Positions 19,787 through 30,253 of a DNA stretch of 64,000 bases are shown here, in pieces; position 1 is the stretch's first letter, and each line of letters begins with the position of its first letter. The notes beneath the pieces are model-generated. The model was given only the letters and a program-made list of their open reading frames with translations, did no database searches and was not told the DNA's origin. Origin of the DNA: Methylobacterium platani (GTDB taxonomy: Bacteria > Pseudomonadota > Alphaproteobacteria > Rhizobiales > Beijerinckiaceae). Position numbers and translations under genes: made by a program. Location of the stretch: positions 1 through 64,000 of the forward strand of contig NZ_LWHQ01000015.1 of the NCBI RefSeq assembly GCF_001653715.1, written 5' to 3'.

Positions 19787-20203
19787 CTACTCGCCGGGAA
19801 CCCACGGCACGTAGTCGCCGGTCGCCGCCGGCCGCTGGCCGTAGGAGAGCTGCGAGCCGCGCGGCCGGTAGGCCGCCACCGTGCCGGTGAGGTTCTCCTC
19901 GTGCGGCTTCTGCCACTCGCGCGGGACGTAAGATTCCTCGGAGGGCGGCACGTCGGTGGCGTGGCAGAGCCAGCCGCGCCAGCCCGGCGGCACCTTCGAG
20001 GCGTCGGCGTAGCCGTTGTAGATCACCCAGCGCCGCTCGGAGCCGACCGAGGCGTCGATCAGCGGGCCTTGCGCGCGGTAGTACCGGTTGCCGAGCTCGT
20101 CCGTGCCCACGAAGCTGCCGCGGCGCTTGGTGTAGAATTCCAGGCTGACGGTCGAGCCGCTCCACCAGGTGAAGATCCGAAGCAGGGTGTCTTTCAGCGC
20201 CAT
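19787..20203 (-). CDS. NADH:ubiquinone oxidoreductase accessory subunit NDUFA12
   Basis: 138 residues, the usual length. NDUFA12 (B17.2) is a small accessory subunit on the peripheral arm of complex I, shared by alphaproteobacteria and mitochondria. Visible family features: TWWSGSTVSLEFYTKRRG, VGTDELGNRYYR, RRWVIYNGYADASKVPPGWRGWL and the tail motif YVPWVPG. The ATG at 20203 (MALKDTLLRIFTWW) matches family starts; the open frame further upstream is not protein-like. It is probably transcribed before the DUF2155 gene. Confidence 0.95.
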   Translation of the reverse strand: MALKDTLLRIFTWWSGSTVSLEFYTKRRGSFVGTDELGNRYYRAQGPLIDASVGSERRWVIYNGYADASKVPPGWRGWLCHATDVPPSEESYVPREWQKPHEENLTGTVAAYRPRGSQLSYGQRPAATGDYVPWVPGE

Positions 20204-20706
20204 CGCGACCGTCTCTGGGGCTCGGGCCCTTAAGGAATGGGGGAGGCCCCCTTCGTCGCGCGGGACTATGGTGAGATGCCCCCCGGATGTCCAGCGCGTC
20301 CCGCGTCGCAGCATGAATCCGTCGCCGGACGCCCGCGGGGACCCGGTCGGCACCCCCGAATCGTCAACGGTCTGTGAACAAGTCGGTGGTCCACTCCCTC
20401 GCCGGCTGTGGGCGGCAGGAAGGCCCGCCGCGATTCTCCCATACCCTCCCGGTGCTTAAGCCGGGGTTCGGCGCTATCCACAGGAATCCGGCCCTTAACA
20501 CTATATGTAGGGAGGAACGGAGTCGGTCGACACTAGTTGTTGACGTGTGGCCGCCAGGGTCGGTAGTTTCCAGGGTAGAGGACGGACGATCCCCGAGCGG
20601 GGTTCGGGTCGTCCGCCGAGCTCCCAGCGCCCCGCCATTCCCTGTAACCGGCGGACCCCGCACGCATGCGGGCGGTCCCCGGCTGTTCGTGACCGGAGAG
20701 TATCCC
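20204..20706. other. Divergent promoter region between NDUFA12 and nrdJ
   Basis: 503 bases without a gene. The open frame extending nrdJ upstream to 20374 lacks a credible start. Bases 20455-20550 are less GC-rich than the surroundings and contain the two NrdR-like boxes and a ctatccaca sequence (20474-20482) one base away from the DnaA-box consensus. Confidence 0.6.
20498..20545 (+). promoter_or_regulatory. Two NrdR-box-like sites upstream of nrdJ
   Basis: acactatatgtaggga (20498-20513) and acactagttgttgacg (20530-20545) both start with the ACAC(T/A)A signature of the NrdR box. They are 32 bases apart start to start, about three helical turns, which is the known arrangement for tetrameric NrdR binding. 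They lie about 160-210 bases upstream of the nrdJ ATG. NrdR is an ATP/dATP-sensing repressor of ribonucleotide reductase genes. The first box is a good match and the second is weaker. Confidence 0.7.
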
Positions 20707-23700
20707 ATGCGGTTCGAGCGTCGCATCACTTCAGCGGGGCAGTCGCCCTACGCCAGCATCCCGTTCCGCAAGGCGGTGAGCGAGATCCGCAATCCGGACG
20801 GCTCGGTGGTGTTCCGCCTCGAGGGCATCGACGTGCCGGAGGCCTGGAGCCAGGTCGCCTGCGACGTGCTGGCCCAGAAGTACTTCCGCAAGGCCGGCGT
20901 CCCGAAGGCGCTGAGGAAGGTCGAGGAGAACGACGTCCCCTCCTTCCTGTGGCGCTCGGTGCCCGACGAGGCGGCTCTGGCCCACCTCGCCGAGGGTGAG
21001 CGGACCGGCTCCGAGACCTCGGCGACGCAGGTCTTCGATCGGCTGGCCGGCTGCTGGACCTACTGGGGCTGGAAGGGCGGCTACTTCTCGAGCGAGGAGG
21101 ACGCGGCCGCGTTCCACGACGAGCTGCGCGCGATGCTCGCCCGCCAGATGGTGGCGCCGAACTCGCCGCAATGGTTCAACACCGGCCTGCACTGGGCCTA
21201 TGGCATCGACGGCCCGGCGCAGGGCCACTTCTACGTCGACTACAAGACCGGCGAGCTGACCCAGTCGGCCACCGCCTACGAGCACCCGCAGCCCCACGCC
21301 TGCTTCATCCAGTCCGTCGCCGACGACCTCGTCAACGAGGGCGGCATCATGGACCTGTGGGTGCGCGAAGCCCGCCTGTTCAAGTACGGCTCGGGCACCG
21401 GCTCGAACTTCTCGCGCCTGCGCGGCGAGAACGAGCGGCTCGCCGGCGGCGGCAAGTCCTCGGGCCTGATGAGCTTCCTCAAGATCGGCGACCGCGCGGC
21501 CGGGGCGATCAAGTCGGGCGGCACGACGCGCCGCGCCGCCAAGATGGTGATCGTCGACATCGACCACCCGGACGTCGAGGCCTTCATCGACTGGAAGGTC
21601 AAGGAGGAGCAGAAGGTCGCGGCGCTGGTCACCGGCTCCAAGGTGGTGTCGAAGCACCTCAAGGCGGTGATGAAGGCCTGCGTCAACTGCGAGGCCGCGG
21701 GCGACGCCTGCTTCGATCCGGAGCGCAACCCGGCCCTCAAGCGCGAGGTCAAGGCGGCCCGCAAGGCGATGGTGCCGGATGCCGCGATCAAGCGGGTGAT
21801 CCAGTACGCCCGCCAGGGCTACACCGACATCTCGTTCCCGATCTACGACACCGACTGGGATTCGGAGGCCTACCTCACGGTCGCCGGCCAGAACTCGAAC
21901 AACTCGGTCTCGCTCACCGACGATTTTTTGCGCGCCGTTGATGCGGATGCGGACTGGACCCTGAGCCAGCGCACGACGGGCAAGGTCTCGAAGACCGTCA
22001 AGGCGGCGGAGCTGTGGGAGAAGATCGCGGAGGCCGCCTGGGCCTCGGCCGATCCGGGCCTGCACTTCAACACCACGATGAACGACTGGCACACCTGCCC
22101 GGTCGGCGGGCGGATCCGGGCCTCGAACCCGTGCTCCGAGTACATGTTCCTCGACGACACCGCCTGCAACCTCGCCTCGGCGAACCTGCTGGCCCTCTAC
22201 GACCGCGCGGCGAAGCGCTTCGACGTCGAGGGCTACGAGCACCTGTGCCGGCTCTGGACCGTGGTCCTCGAGATCTCGGTGCTGATGGCGCAGTTCCCGA
22301 GCCGCGAGATCGCCGACCTCTCCTACAAGTACCGCACGCTCGGCCTCGGCTACGCCAATATCGGCGGCCTCCTGATGACCATGGGCCTGTCCTACGATTC
22401 CCGTGAGGGCCGGGCGCTCGCCGGTGCGCTCACCGCGATCATGACCGGCGTGTCCTACGCCACCTCGGCCGAGATGGCGCGCGAGCTCGGGCCCTTCCCG
22501 GCCTACGAGGAGAATGCCGACGCGATGCTGCGGGTGATCCGCAACCATCGCCGCGCCGCCCACGGCGAGGCCACCGGCTACGAGTTCCTCAACACCAACC
22601 CGGTGCCGCTCGACCATGCCGGCTGCCCGCAGGGCGAGCTGGTGGAGCACGCCAAGGCAGCCTGGGACCGGGCCCTGCGGCTCGGCGAGGAGCACGGCTA
22701 CCGCAACGCCCAGGCCACCGTCATCGCGCCGACCGGCACGATCGGCCTCGTGATGGATTGCGACACCACCGGCATCGAGCCCGACTTCGCGCTCGTGAAA
22801 TTCAAGAAGCTCGCCGGCGGCGGCTACTTCAAGATCATCAACCGGGCGGTGCCGGACGCGCTGCGCAGCCTCGGCTACCGCGAGGCCGAGATCGCCGAGA
22901 TCGAGGCCTACGCCGTCGGCCACGGCTCGCTCGGCCAGGCCCCGGCGATCAACCCGGGCTCGCTTCGCGCCAAGGGCTTCACCGACGACAAGATCGCCGC
23001 GGTGGAAGCGGGCCTGAAATCGGCCTTCGACATCAAGTTCGTGTTCAACCGCTGGACCCTGGGCGAGGACTTCCTCACCCAGACCCTGAAGGTGCCGGCC
23101 GACAAGCTCGCCGACCCGTCCTTCGACCTGCTGGCCTTCCTGGGCTTCAGCCGCAAGGACATCGAGGCCGCCAACGTCCACGTCTGCGGGGCGATGACGC
23201 TCGAGGGCGCGCCGCACCTCCGGCCTGAGCACTACCCGGTCTTCGACTGCGCCAACCCGTGCGGCCGGATCGGCAAGCGCTACCTCTCGGTCGAGAGCCA
23301 CATCCGCATGATGGCGGCGGCGCAGCCCTTCATCTCGGGGGCGATCTCCAAGACCATCAACATGCCGAACGACGCCACGGTCGAGGATTGCAAGAACGCC
23401 TACCGGCTGTCCTGGACCCTGGCGCTGAAGGCCAACGCCCTCTACCGCGACGGCTCGAAGCTGTCGCAGCCGCTCAACGCCGCCCTGATCAGCGATGAAT
23501 CGGAGGACGAGGACGAGACCGTCGAGGCCCTGCTGGCGCAGCCGGCGGTGGCGAAGACCGTCGCGGTGACGGAGAAGATCGTCGAGCGGATCGTCGAGCG
23601 CGTCGAGCGCCTGCGCTCCCAGGAGAAGCTGCCGAGCCGCCGCAAGGGCTACACCCAGAAGGCCAAGATCGGCGGCCACACCATCTTCCTGCGCACCGGC

Positions 23701-24444
23701 GAGTACGACGACGGGCGGCTGGGAGAAATCTTCCTCGACATGAACAAGGAAGGCTCGGCGCTGCGGGCCTTCATCAACAACTTCGCGATCTCGGTCTCGC
23801 TCGGCCTGCAATACGGCGTGCCGCTGGAGGAGTACGTCGACGCCTTCACCTTCACCCGGTTCGAGCCGGCCGGCTTCGTCCAGGGCAACGACGCGATCAA
23901 GAACGCCACCTCGGTGCTCGACTACGTCTTCCGCGAGCTGGCGATCTCGTATCTCGGCCGCAACGACCTCGCCCATGTCGACCTCTCGGAGATCGGCACC
24001 GCGGCGACCGGCGTCACCCCGGCGAAGCCCACCGCCTCGGATTCGGTGCCGGCCCACAACGTCGTGTCGCGCGGCCTGCTGCGCGGCTCCGGCGACCGGC
24101 TGACCCTGATCCACGGCGGCCCCGGCGGCACCACCCCGGGCGTCGCGGCCCCCGCCACGGGTCAGACCGCGCCGGCCGGCGGCTCCGTCCACGCGGTGCG
24201 GGGTGCGGTGGCGCTCAAGACCGAGCCGGCGCTCGCCGGGGCGATCGAGGCGCTGGCCGAGGCCCTCCCCTTTACCAAGCCGGACCCGGTGGCCCCCGGC
24301 CGCAGCGTCTCGGACCGCCGCGCCGAGGCGAAGATGAAGGGCTATGTCGGCGAGGCCTGCCCGGAATGCGCCAACTTCACCCTGGTGCGGAACGGCACTT
24401 GCCTGAAGTGCGACACCTGCGGCAGCACCACCGGCTGCAGCTGA
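20707..24444 (+). CDS. nrdJ: Adenosylcobalamin-dependent (class II) ribonucleotide reductase
   Basis: 1245 residues, usual for the long alphaproteobacterial form. It reduces ribonucleotides to deoxyribonucleotides with a cobalamin-derived radical and is oxygen independent. The active-site segment [21 protein letters not shown] (near 474-495) carries the catalytic Cys/Glu, with finger-loop sequences [10 protein letters not shown] and [10 protein letters not shown]. The C-terminus is a Cys-rich zinc/redox tail (CPEC...[14 protein letters not shown]). The ATG at 20707 ([15 protein letters not shown]) fits family starts. The promoter region carries NrdR-like boxes and a terminator follows. No class I nrdAB is in the window. 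Confidence 0.97.
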   Translation: MRFERRITSAGQSPYASIPFRKAVSEIRNPDGSVVFRLEGIDVPEAWSQVACDVLAQKYFRKAGVPKALRKVEENDVPSFLWRSVPDEAALAHLAEGERTGSETSATQVFDRLAGCWTYWGWKGGYFSSEEDAAAFHDELRAMLARQMVAPNSPQWFNTGLHWAYGIDGPAQGHFYVDYKTGELTQSATAYEHPQPHACFIQSVADDLVNEGGIMDLWVREARLFKYGSGTGSNFSRLRGENERLAGGGKSSGLMSFLKIGDRAAGAIKSGGTTRRAAKMVIVDIDHPDVEAFIDWKVKEEQKVAALVTGSKVVSKHLKAVMKACVNCEAAGDACFDPERNPALKREVKAARKAMVPDAAIKRVIQYARQGYTDISFPIYDTDWDSEAYLTVAGQNSNNSVSLTDDFLRAVDADADWTLSQRTTGKVSKTVKAAELWEKIAEAAWASADPGLHFNTTMNDWHTCPVGGRIRASNPCSEYMFLDDTACNLASANLLALYDRAAKRFDVEGYEHLCRLWTVVLEISVLMAQFPSREIADLSYKYRTLGLGYANIGGLLMTMGLSYDSREGRALAGALTAIMTGVSYATSAEMARELGPFPAYEENADAMLRVIRNHRRAAHGEATGYEFLNTNPVPLDHAGCPQGELVEHAKAAWDRALRLGEEHGYRNAQATVIAPTGTIGLVMDCDTTGIEPDFALVKFKKLAGGGYFKIINRAVPDALRSLGYREAEIAEIEAYAVGHGSLGQAPAINPGSLRAKGFTDDKIAAVEAGLKSAFDIKFVFNRWTLGEDFLTQTLKVPADKLADPSFDLLAFLGFSRKDIEAANVHVCGAMTLEGAPHLRPEHYPVFDCANPCGRIGKRYLSVESHIRMMAAAQPFISGAISKTINMPNDATVEDCKNAYRLSWTLALKANALYRDGSKLSQPLNAALISDESEDEDETVEALLAQPAVAKTVAVTEKIVERIVERVERLRSQEKLPSRRKGYTQKAKIGGHTIFLRTGEYDDGRLGEIFLDMNKEGSALRAFINNFAISVSLGLQYGVPLEEYVDAFTFTRFEPAGFVQGNDAIKNATSVLDYVFRELAISYLGRNDLAHVDLSEIGTAATGVTPAKPTASDSVPAHNVVSRGLLRGSGDRLTLIHGGPGGTTPGVAAPATGQTAPAGGSVHAVRGAVALKTEPALAGAIEALAEALPFTKPDPVAPGRSVSDRRAEAKMKGYVGEACPECANFTLVRNGTCLKCDTCGSTTGCS

Positions 24445-24499
24445 GCGGCGTTGCCGGCTGAGCCGGGACCCGGCCCGTCCGGGTCGTCGTGAGGAGTGA

Positions 24500-24534
24500 G
24501 GGCAGGCGGCTCGCGACGGGCCGCCTGCCCTTTT
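24500..24534 (+). terminator. Rho-independent terminator of nrdJ
   Basis: gggcaggcgg (24500-24509) pairs perfectly with ccgcctgccc (24521-24530) and is followed by tttt. It lies 56 bases after the nrdJ stop codon. Confidence 0.85.
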
Positions 24535-24576
24535 CCGTTTCGTGGGACCGGTCGGGCAAAAGGAAATGCGCGGGTC

Positions 24577-24603
24577 TCCCCTCTCCCGTGCGGGAGGGGG
24601 ATG
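24577..24603. repeat. Short C/G palindromic repeat
   Basis: tcccctctcccg and cgggaggggga flank a 2-base loop with minor mismatch. It resembles the stems at 341-369 and 36780-36817 and lies between the convergent nrdJ and nikR genes. Confidence 0.45.
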
Positions 24604-24628
24604 CCGCGCCGGGACAGCACCCCGATCC

Positions 24629-25090
24629 TCAGGTCCGGATATGCTCGTGCGGATGCGGCTCGGGCCCGTGGCCGTGCTCGCCGAGCTCGATCGTCGCCGG
24701 GATGATCGACAGGCTGTCGTGGCGCACGCCGCGCTGGGTCGCGACCGCGTCGGCGAAGGCGAGGATGTCGCGCACCCGGCCGCGGACCAGGAGCGTGTGC
24801 AGGCTGGAGGCGTGGTCGAGGGGAACCTGGACCTGCGCGATCACCAGGTCGTGGCGGTGCTGCTGCACCTCGGCGAGGCGCTGGCCGAGGTCCCGCACCC
24901 CGGCCTCGGCGACGAAGGTGAAGGTCGCGACGCAGGACAGGTCCGGGTCGAGCCGGCGGCGCGTCTCGGCGAGGCCGCGCCGCAGGAGGTCGCGCATCGC
25001 CTCGGAGCGGCCGGCATAGCCGCGCTGCTCCACCGTGCGGTCGACTTCCGCGACGAGGTCCGGATCGAGGGTGACGGTGATCCGCTGCAT
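24629..25090 (-). CDS. nikR: NikR-family ribbon-helix-helix regulator with altered metal site
   Basis: 153 residues. The N-terminal ribbon-helix-helix MQRITVTLDPDL keeps Arg3, Thr5 and Thr7, the E. coli NikR DNA-contacting residues, and Glu30 and Asp34 of the low-affinity/potassium site. The ACT-like domain aligns without gaps to E. coli NikR from the QxHxHDL segment onward, but the high-affinity ligands His76, His87, His89 and Cys95 correspond to Gln77, Gln88, Pro90 and Ser96. His78, His80, His93 and His98 remain nearby. The C-terminal tail (GEHGHG...HPHEH) is His-rich. It is the last gene of the nik operon, 3 bases after nikE. Metal specificity may differ from nickel. Confidence 0.88.
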   Translation of the reverse strand: MQRITVTLDPDLVAEVDRTVEQRGYAGRSEAMRDLLRRGLAETRRRLDPDLSCVATFTFVAEAGVRDLGQRLAEVQQHRHDLVIAQVQVPLDHASSLHTLLVRGRVRDILAFADAVATQRGVRHDSLSIIPATIELGEHGHGPEPHPHEHIRT

Positions 25091-25093
25091 CGC

Positions 25094-25882
25094 TCAGGGC
25101 CTCCCCGGCTCGGCCGGCAGCACGGCGTCGACGAGTTCGCGCGCCGCCGGATGCGTCAGGACGAGGGCGGGCCGGCACGGCGCGGCGTCGACGATGCGGC
25201 CCTCGCCCAGCACCACGACCCGGTCGGCGAAGCGGCGGGCCAGACGCACGTCGTGGGTGACGAGCAGGAAGGCGGTGCCGTGGCGGCGCCGCAGAGCCGC
25301 GAGCCGGTCGAGAATCTCGACTTGGCGCGGCGCGTCGAGGTTCGAGACCGCCTCGTCGAGGACGACGAGGGCCGGACGAGTGGCGAGCGCCCGGGCGAGG
25401 CCGACCCGCTGGACCTGCCCCCCGGAGAGCTGGCCCGGCAGCCGACCGGCGAGGTCGGGGTCGAGGCCGACCCCGTCGAGGAGATCGGCGACCCGGGCGG
25501 GGTGCGCGGCGGCCGGCAGGTCGGTCAGGTGGCGCAGGGGCTCGGCCAGGATCCGCCCGACCGCATGGCGCGGGTTCACCGCCGAGAGCGGATCCTGCAG
25601 CACCATCTGGACCGCCGCCCGGAAACGCTTCTGTCCGGCCCGGTCGAGCCCGGCGAGGGATTGCCCGCGAAACAGCACCGTCCCGCGGTCGGGCGCCTCG
25701 AGGCCGAGCAGCAGGCGGGCGAGCGTGCTCTTGCCCGAGCCGCTGCGGCCGATCAGGGCGACGCACTCCCCCTCGGCGATCGCGAGATCGATCCCGTCGA
25801 GGACCGTCCGGGGCGCTCCCCGCCGCCAGCCCGCACCCGGATAGGCCTTGCCGAGGCCGACGGCCGTCAGCACCGCCGTCAT
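25094..25882 (-). CDS. nikE: Nickel ABC transporter ATPase NikE
   Basis: 262 residues. Walker A GRSGSGKS, Q-loop VLQDP, signature LSGGQ, Walker B ALVVLDEA and switch His in VTHD are all present. Peptide/nickel family ATPase, cytoplasmic. Its ATG overlaps the nikD stop as ATGA (4 bases), indicating translational coupling. It is distinguished from a dipeptide ATPase by its operon context (NikA, NikR). Confidence 0.9.
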   Translation of the reverse strand: MTAVLTAVGLGKAYPGAGWRRGAPRTVLDGIDLAIAEGECVALIGRSGSGKSTLARLLLGLEAPDRGTVLFRGQSLAGLDRAGQKRFRAAVQMVLQDPLSAVNPRHAVGRILAEPLRHLTDLPAAAHPARVADLLDGVGLDPDLAGRLPGQLSGGQVQRVGLARALATRPALVVLDEAVSNLDAPRQVEILDRLAALRRRHGTAFLLVTHDVRLARRFADRVVVLGEGRIVDAAPCRPALVLTHPAARELVDAVLPAEPGRP

Positions 25883-26673
25883 GCGGGTATCTCGTGCAGG
25901 GCGCGGTGGGCGGCGAGCAGCGCCCGGGTCGCCGGCGCGGCGGGCTCGGAAAAGAGCGCGGCGGCGGGGGCGGTCTCGACGATCCGCCCCGCCTCCATCA
26001 CCGCGACGCGATCGGCGAGGCGGGCGACGACGCCGAGATCGTGGGTGACGATCAGGAGCCCCAGGCCCCGCTCGCGCACGAGGCGCGCCAGGAGATCGAG
26101 GATGCGGCCTTGCGCGACGAGGTCGAGGTCGGTGGTCGGTTCGTCGGCGATGAGGAACGGCGCGCCGGAGAGGAGCGCCAGCGCGATCATCGCCCGCTGC
26201 AGCATGCCGCCGGACATCTGGAACGGGTAGAGGTCGGGCCAGCGCGGGTCGTCGCCGAGGCCGGCCGCCGCGAAGGCCGCGTCCCTCGCCGCCCGGCCGG
26301 GGGCCCCGCGGAGACCCGCCACCGCCAGGGTCTCGCCGGCATGGTCGCCGATCGTGCGCAGCGGGTTGAAGGCGGTGCGCGGCGCCTGGAGCACGCAGGC
26401 GACGGCCCGGCCGCGCAACGAGGCGGGCTCGGCGTCCGCGCCGTCGAGGAGCACCCGGCCACCGGTGCGCCGGGTGCCCGGGGGCAGCACGCCGAGGAGG
26501 GCGGCGCAGGCGAGCGACTTGCCCGACCCGCTCGCCCCGACGAGGGCCAGGACCTCGCCCGCGCGCAGTTCCAGGGTGGCGTCGCGCACAAGCGGCACCG
26601 CCTCGCGGCCGCGCCGGGCCTCGCGCCACGTTTCCACGGAGAGGCCCTCGGCCCGGAGAATCCGGGCGCTCAC
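25879..26673 (-). CDS. nikD: Nickel ABC transporter ATPase NikD
   Basis: 264 residues from a GTG that overlaps the nikC stop (GTGA). Walker A GASGSGKS, signature MSGGM (a variant of LSGGQ, as in other NikD proteins), Walker [13 protein letters not shown] and switch VTHD are visible. It pairs with NikE to power import through NikB/NikC. The longer open frame upstream is the nikC region read in another frame. Confidence 0.9.
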   Translation of the reverse strand: MSARILRAEGLSVETWREARRGREAVPLVRDATLELRAGEVLALVGASGSGKSLACAALLGVLPPGTRRTGGRVLLDGADAEPASLRGRAVACVLQAPRTAFNPLRTIGDHAGETLAVAGLRGAPGRAARDAAFAAAGLGDDPRWPDLYPFQMSGGMLQRAMIALALLSGAPFLIADEPTTDLDLVAQGRILDLLARLVRERGLGLLIVTHDLGVVARLADRVAVMEAGRIVETAPAAALFSEPAAPATRALLAAHRALHEIPA

Positions 26674-27509
26674 AGGCCGCGCCCCGCGACCAGCGCCGGG
26701 TCGAGGCGGTCGCGAAGCGCGTCGCCGAGGCGGTTGAAGGCGAGCACCGCGAGCGCGATGGCGAGGCCCGGCCACACGACGAGGAGCGGGCGGGTCCAGA
26801 AGAACGGGCGGGCGTCGTTGATCATCACGCCCCATTCCGGCGTCGGCGGCTGCACCCCGAGGCCGAGGAAGGAGAGGCCGGCGACGTGCAGCGCCATATG
26901 GCCGATATCCAGGGTGGCAAGCGCGGCGAGCGGCGGGACGACGCCCGGCAGCACGTGCTCGGCGAAGATCGCGAGCCGCGGCGCCCCGGCGATCCGGGCC
27001 GCCAGCACGTAGTCGCGGGTCTTCAGCTCCAGGACGAGGCCGCGCACGATGCGGGCGTACCAGGCCCAGTGCGACAGCACGATCGCCGCGACGACGTTGA
27101 CGAGGCCGGTGCCGAGCGCGCCGATCATGAACAGGGCGAGCACGAAGGTCGGCACGGTCAGGAACACGTCGCACAGGCGCATCAGCACCGCGTCGACCCG
27201 CCCTCCGACCATGCCGGCGAGCCCCCCGACCGACAGCCCGAGCGCCACGACGACGGCGAGCACGACGAGGACCGCGCCGAGGGTGGTGCGCGCCCCGGCG
27301 ATCAGGCGCGAGAGGATGTCGCGGCCGAGATGGTCGGTGCCGAGGGGGTGCGCGAGGTCGGGCGCCGCGAAGCGGTGCGCGAGGTCGACCGCCAGCGGAT
27401 CGTGCGGGACGAGGAGCGGCCCGGCGAGAGCCAGCAGCACGAAGCCGGCGGCGAGCGCCCCGGCTGCGGCGACGGAGCCGGACCGGGCGGGCAGGCCGGC
27501 GGTCGTCAT
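26670..27509 (-). CDS. nikC: Nickel ABC transporter permease NikC
   Basis: 279 residues, about six membrane segments. The N-terminal segment ([21 protein letters not shown]) and the loop [16 protein letters not shown] are typical of DppC/NikC permeases. The EAA-type cytoplasmic loop for ATPase docking is around [23 protein letters not shown]. It overlaps nikB (ATGA) and nikD (GTGA). Confidence 0.92.
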   Translation of the reverse strand: MTTAGLPARSGSVAAAGALAAGFVLLALAGPLLVPHDPLAVDLAHRFAAPDLAHPLGTDHLGRDILSRLIAGARTTLGAVLVVLAVVVALGLSVGGLAGMVGGRVDAVLMRLCDVFLTVPTFVLALFMIGALGTGLVNVVAAIVLSHWAWYARIVRGLVLELKTRDYVLAARIAGAPRLAIFAEHVLPGVVPPLAALATLDIGHMALHVAGLSFLGLGVQPPTPEWGVMINDARPFFWTRPLLVVWPGLAIALAVLAFNRLGDALRDRLDPALVAGRGL

Positions 27510-28447
27510 GCGGAATCCTGCCCGAGGCGGATGCGCGGGTCGAGCCAGGCATAGGCGAGGTCGACCGCGAGGTTGCAGAGCACGAACACCACCGTCATCA
27601 CCAGGGTGAAGCACTGGATCACCGGGTAGTCGCGGTCGTAGATCGCCGAGACCGCGTAGCGGCCGACGCCCGGCCAGGAGAAGATCGTCTCGACGACGAG
27701 CGCCCCGCCGAGCAGCTCCCCGACATGCATGCCGGTGGCGGTGACGACGGGCACCAGCGCGTTGCGGAAGACGTGGCGGCGGGTCACCGCGCGCTCGGAG
27801 AGGCCGCGCAGGCGGGCGTAGAGCACGTGGCGGCCGCTGCCGGCCTCCAGCATGCCCGCCCGCAGGAGCCGGGCGTTGACCGAGAGCGACATCAGGCCGA
27901 TCGCGAGCGCCGGCATCACGAGATGGGCGAGCGTGCCGCGTCCCATCGCCGGCAGCCATCCCAGGGTCACCGAGAAGGCGACGACGAGCAGGAACGCGAC
28001 CCAGAAATTCGGCAGCGAGACGCCGAGCACCGCGACGGCGCGCACCAGCCGGTCCTGCCAGCCGCCGCGATGCCCGGCCGCCCAGGCGCCGAGCGGCAGG
28101 CTCAAGGCGAGGCTGACGACGAGCGCCGTGCCGGCGAGTTCGAGGGTGGCCGGCAGGTAGCCGAGGAGGTCCGGCAGCACCGGCCGGCGGGTGGCGTAGG
28201 ACAGGCCGAAATCGCCGTGCAGCGCCCGCCACAGCCAGTCGAGGTACTGGACCGCGAAGGAGCGGTCGAGGCCGAGCATCGCGCGGGCGTCGGCGAGCGC
28301 CGCGTCGGTCGGCGGCACCTGCGACAGGCGCAGGTAGTCGAGCGCCGGGTCGCCGGGCCCGAGCCGCAGCACCACGAAGACGAGGAGCGAGACGCCGAGC
28401 AGCATGACCGGGATCAGCGCGAGGCGCGCGAGAGCGAAGCGCAGCAT
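27506..28447 (-). CDS. nikB: Nickel ABC transporter permease NikB
   Basis: 313 residues with about six membrane segments, beginning [18 protein letters not shown] as in DppB/NikB proteins. The conserved [21 protein letters not shown] and [20 protein letters not shown] blocks are present. Its ATG overlaps the nikA stop by one base, so expression is coupled to the binding protein. Confidence 0.92.
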   Translation of the reverse strand: MLRFALARLALIPVMLLGVSLLVFVVLRLGPGDPALDYLRLSQVPPTDAALADARAMLGLDRSFAVQYLDWLWRALHGDFGLSYATRRPVLPDLLGYLPATLELAGTALVVSLALSLPLGAWAAGHRGGWQDRLVRAVAVLGVSLPNFWVAFLLVVAFSVTLGWLPAMGRGTLAHLVMPALAIGLMSLSVNARLLRAGMLEAGSGRHVLYARLRGLSERAVTRRHVFRNALVPVVTATGMHVGELLGGALVVETIFSWPGVGRYAVSAIYDRDYPVIQCFTLVMTVVFVLCNLAVDLAYAWLDPRIRLGQDSA

Positions 28448-30027
28448 CAGCGGGCGGCCCGGGTCGAGGCCGGCCGCATCGCGGCGAACGGGATCTCGTT
28501 CAGCGTCGCGCCGAAGCCGACGCCGGCGACCGTCGGGCGATGGACCTCGATCGCCACGGCGTAGGAGATCGGCAGGTAGACGGCCGCCTCGTGCAGGGCC
28601 GTCAGGATCGTCGCGGTGAGGCGCCGGCGCTCCGCCGGGTCGGTGGCGGCCAGCGCCGCCGTGATGGTGGCGTCGATCTGCGGCTTGTCGGGCAGGCCCC
28701 GCTGCGCCTGATAATCGGCGTGCGAGGGCGCCCGCATGGCGCTGAGAAAGGAGGCGGGATCGTAGGGCGGGCCCCAGATCTCGCCGAAGATCAGGCCGAA
28801 GCGGCCGTCCTTCTGGCGGGCGAGGATCGCGCTCTCCTCCTCGCCGACGAGGCGGACCGCGATGCCGATCCGGGCGAGATCGGCCTGGATCACCTCGGCG
28901 ATGGCCTTCTGCTGCGCGTTGGTGCCGACGAAGTCGAGCTCGACGCCGAGCGCCCGGCCGCCCTTCGCCCGCACACCGTCGGGCCCCCGGACCCAGCCGG
29001 CCCCGTCGAGGAGGGCGTCCGCCGCCGCCCGGTCGAAGCCGTGGGGCGCAAGCCCGACATCGGCGTCGGGCACGCCCGGGGCGAACAGGAAGTCGGCCCG
29101 GGGCTCGATCCCGTCGAGGACGGTGCGCACCAGGGTGTCCTTGTCGATGGCGCGGTTGATCGCGCGCCGCACCGCGGGATCGTCGGTCGGGAAGCGGGCG
29201 GAGTTGAGCGCCAGCACGCGGGTGGCGAGGGGCTCCGAGACGGCGGCCGAGAAGGCCGGCGCCTGGCCGCGCAGGCGCAGGAAGGCTTCCGACGGGATCT
29301 GCCCGGCGGCGCCGTAGACGAGGTCGATCTCGCCGGTCTGGAGCGCGATGGCGCGGGTGTTGGGATCCGGGATCACCTTGACGACGAGGCGCGCGAAGCC
29401 GGGCTTTCCCCCCCAGTAGGTCGGGTTGGCCGCGAAGGTGTCGGAGACGCCGAGCTGCGTCTCGACGAGGCGCCAGGGGCCGGTGCCGATCGGCGCCCGG
29501 AGGCCGGCGGCGGTGGTGCCGCCCTCCCCCATCGCGGCCGGCGAGACGAAGCGGAACGGGCGCGGCAGCGAGAGCTCCCGCAGGGTCGGCGCATGGGGCG
29601 CCTTGAGCACCAGGCGGACGGCCAGGGGACCGGTGACCGCGACGCGGTCGATCTGCCGGGCGAGGTCGAGCCAGTCGTGGCGGGCACGGTTGGCGAGGAT
29701 CGCGTCGAAATTCGCCTTCACCGCGGCGGCGTCGAACGGCGCGCCGTCGCTGAAGGTGACGCCGGCGCGCAAGGTGAAGTCGTAGGTCCGCCCGTCCTGC
29801 GAGATCGTCCAGGCGGTGGCGAGCCAGGGCTCGACCGTGCCGTCGACCCGGTAGCGGACCAGCGGCTCGTAGACGCTCGCCTGCGCGAACATCTGGTTCG
29901 GCGCGTAGAGGTGCGGGTTGAGCGGCCCGACATTGGTCGGCCAGGAATAGGTGAGCTGCTGAGCCTTCGCCGGGGCGACGGTGCAGGCGAGGAGTGCGGC
30001 GACGGCGAGGCTCGCCAGCTTGGACAT
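28447..30027 (-). CDS. nikA: Nickel(-metallophore) binding protein NikA
   Basis: 526 residues. A signal peptide ([22 protein letters not shown]) leads into [17 protein letters not shown]. Similarity to E. coli NikA is high throughout. Residues that bind the nickel complex there are conserved: Arg97 and Trp100 (NRARHDW, here Arg116 and Trp119), Arg137 (PRPFRF, here Arg156), Trp398 and Tyr402 (WGPPYDP) and His416 (PSHADYQAQ). This supports nickel-metallophore rather than peptide uptake. It is the first gene of nikABCDE-R. The ATG at 30027 is preferred over 30054, which would lie within the operator-like site. Confidence 0.93.
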   Translation of the reverse strand: MSKLASLAVAALLACTVAPAKAQQLTYSWPTNVGPLNPHLYAPNQMFAQASVYEPLVRYRVDGTVEPWLATAWTISQDGRTYDFTLRAGVTFSDGAPFDAAAVKANFDAILANRARHDWLDLARQIDRVAVTGPLAVRLVLKAPHAPTLRELSLPRPFRFVSPAAMGEGGTTAAGLRAPIGTGPWRLVETQLGVSDTFAANPTYWGGKPGFARLVVKVIPDPNTRAIALQTGEIDLVYGAAGQIPSEAFLRLRGQAPAFSAAVSEPLATRVLALNSARFPTDDPAVRRAINRAIDKDTLVRTVLDGIEPRADFLFAPGVPDADVGLAPHGFDRAAADALLDGAGWVRGPDGVRAKGGRALGVELDFVGTNAQQKAIAEVIQADLARIGIAVRLVGEEESAILARQKDGRFGLIFGEIWGPPYDPASFLSAMRAPSHADYQAQRGLPDKPQIDATITAALAATDPAERRRLTATILTALHEAAVYLPISYAVAIEVHRPTVAGVGFGATLNEIPFAAMRPASTRAAR

Positions 30028-30039
30028 CGGGCCGTCCCG

Positions 30040-30067
30040 GTATGAGGAACGCAAGAAAAGCTCTTAC
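30040..30067. promoter_or_regulatory. NikR operator-like site before nikA
   Basis: GTATGA (30040-30045), 16 intervening bases, then TCTTAC (30062-30067). The E. coli NikR operator is GTATGA-N16-TCATAC, so half-site one is exact and half-site two has one mismatch, with exact spacing. The site ends 13 bases from the nikA ATG, where binding would block initiation. It is good evidence that the operon-encoded NikR variant still binds a conventional operator. Confidence 0.8.
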
Positions 30068-30253
30068 GCTTCTACGGGAGCGGGCGGGGCGGGGCCAGTG
30101 GCGATCGGCCGCTGGTGGCGCCGGTCCGGCTGGGCGCGCCTCCACCCTTCCGTTGGCGCAGGTTCGAGCATTCCCGCACCGACCCCTTTTTTTCGGACGG
30201 CGGGAGCGTCGGCGGCAGGAGATCCGGGAAAGGGCGGCGTCCGGACGGGGAGC

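Noticed and set aside
20474..20482. DnaA box (ctatccaca) near nrdJ
   Set aside because: A single site with one mismatch; no cluster of boxes or other origin signs. Could be regulatory, but evidence is too weak for a feature.
20731..24192. 1153-codon open frame opposite nrdJ
   Set aside because: Shadow frame caused by high third-position GC of nrdJ.
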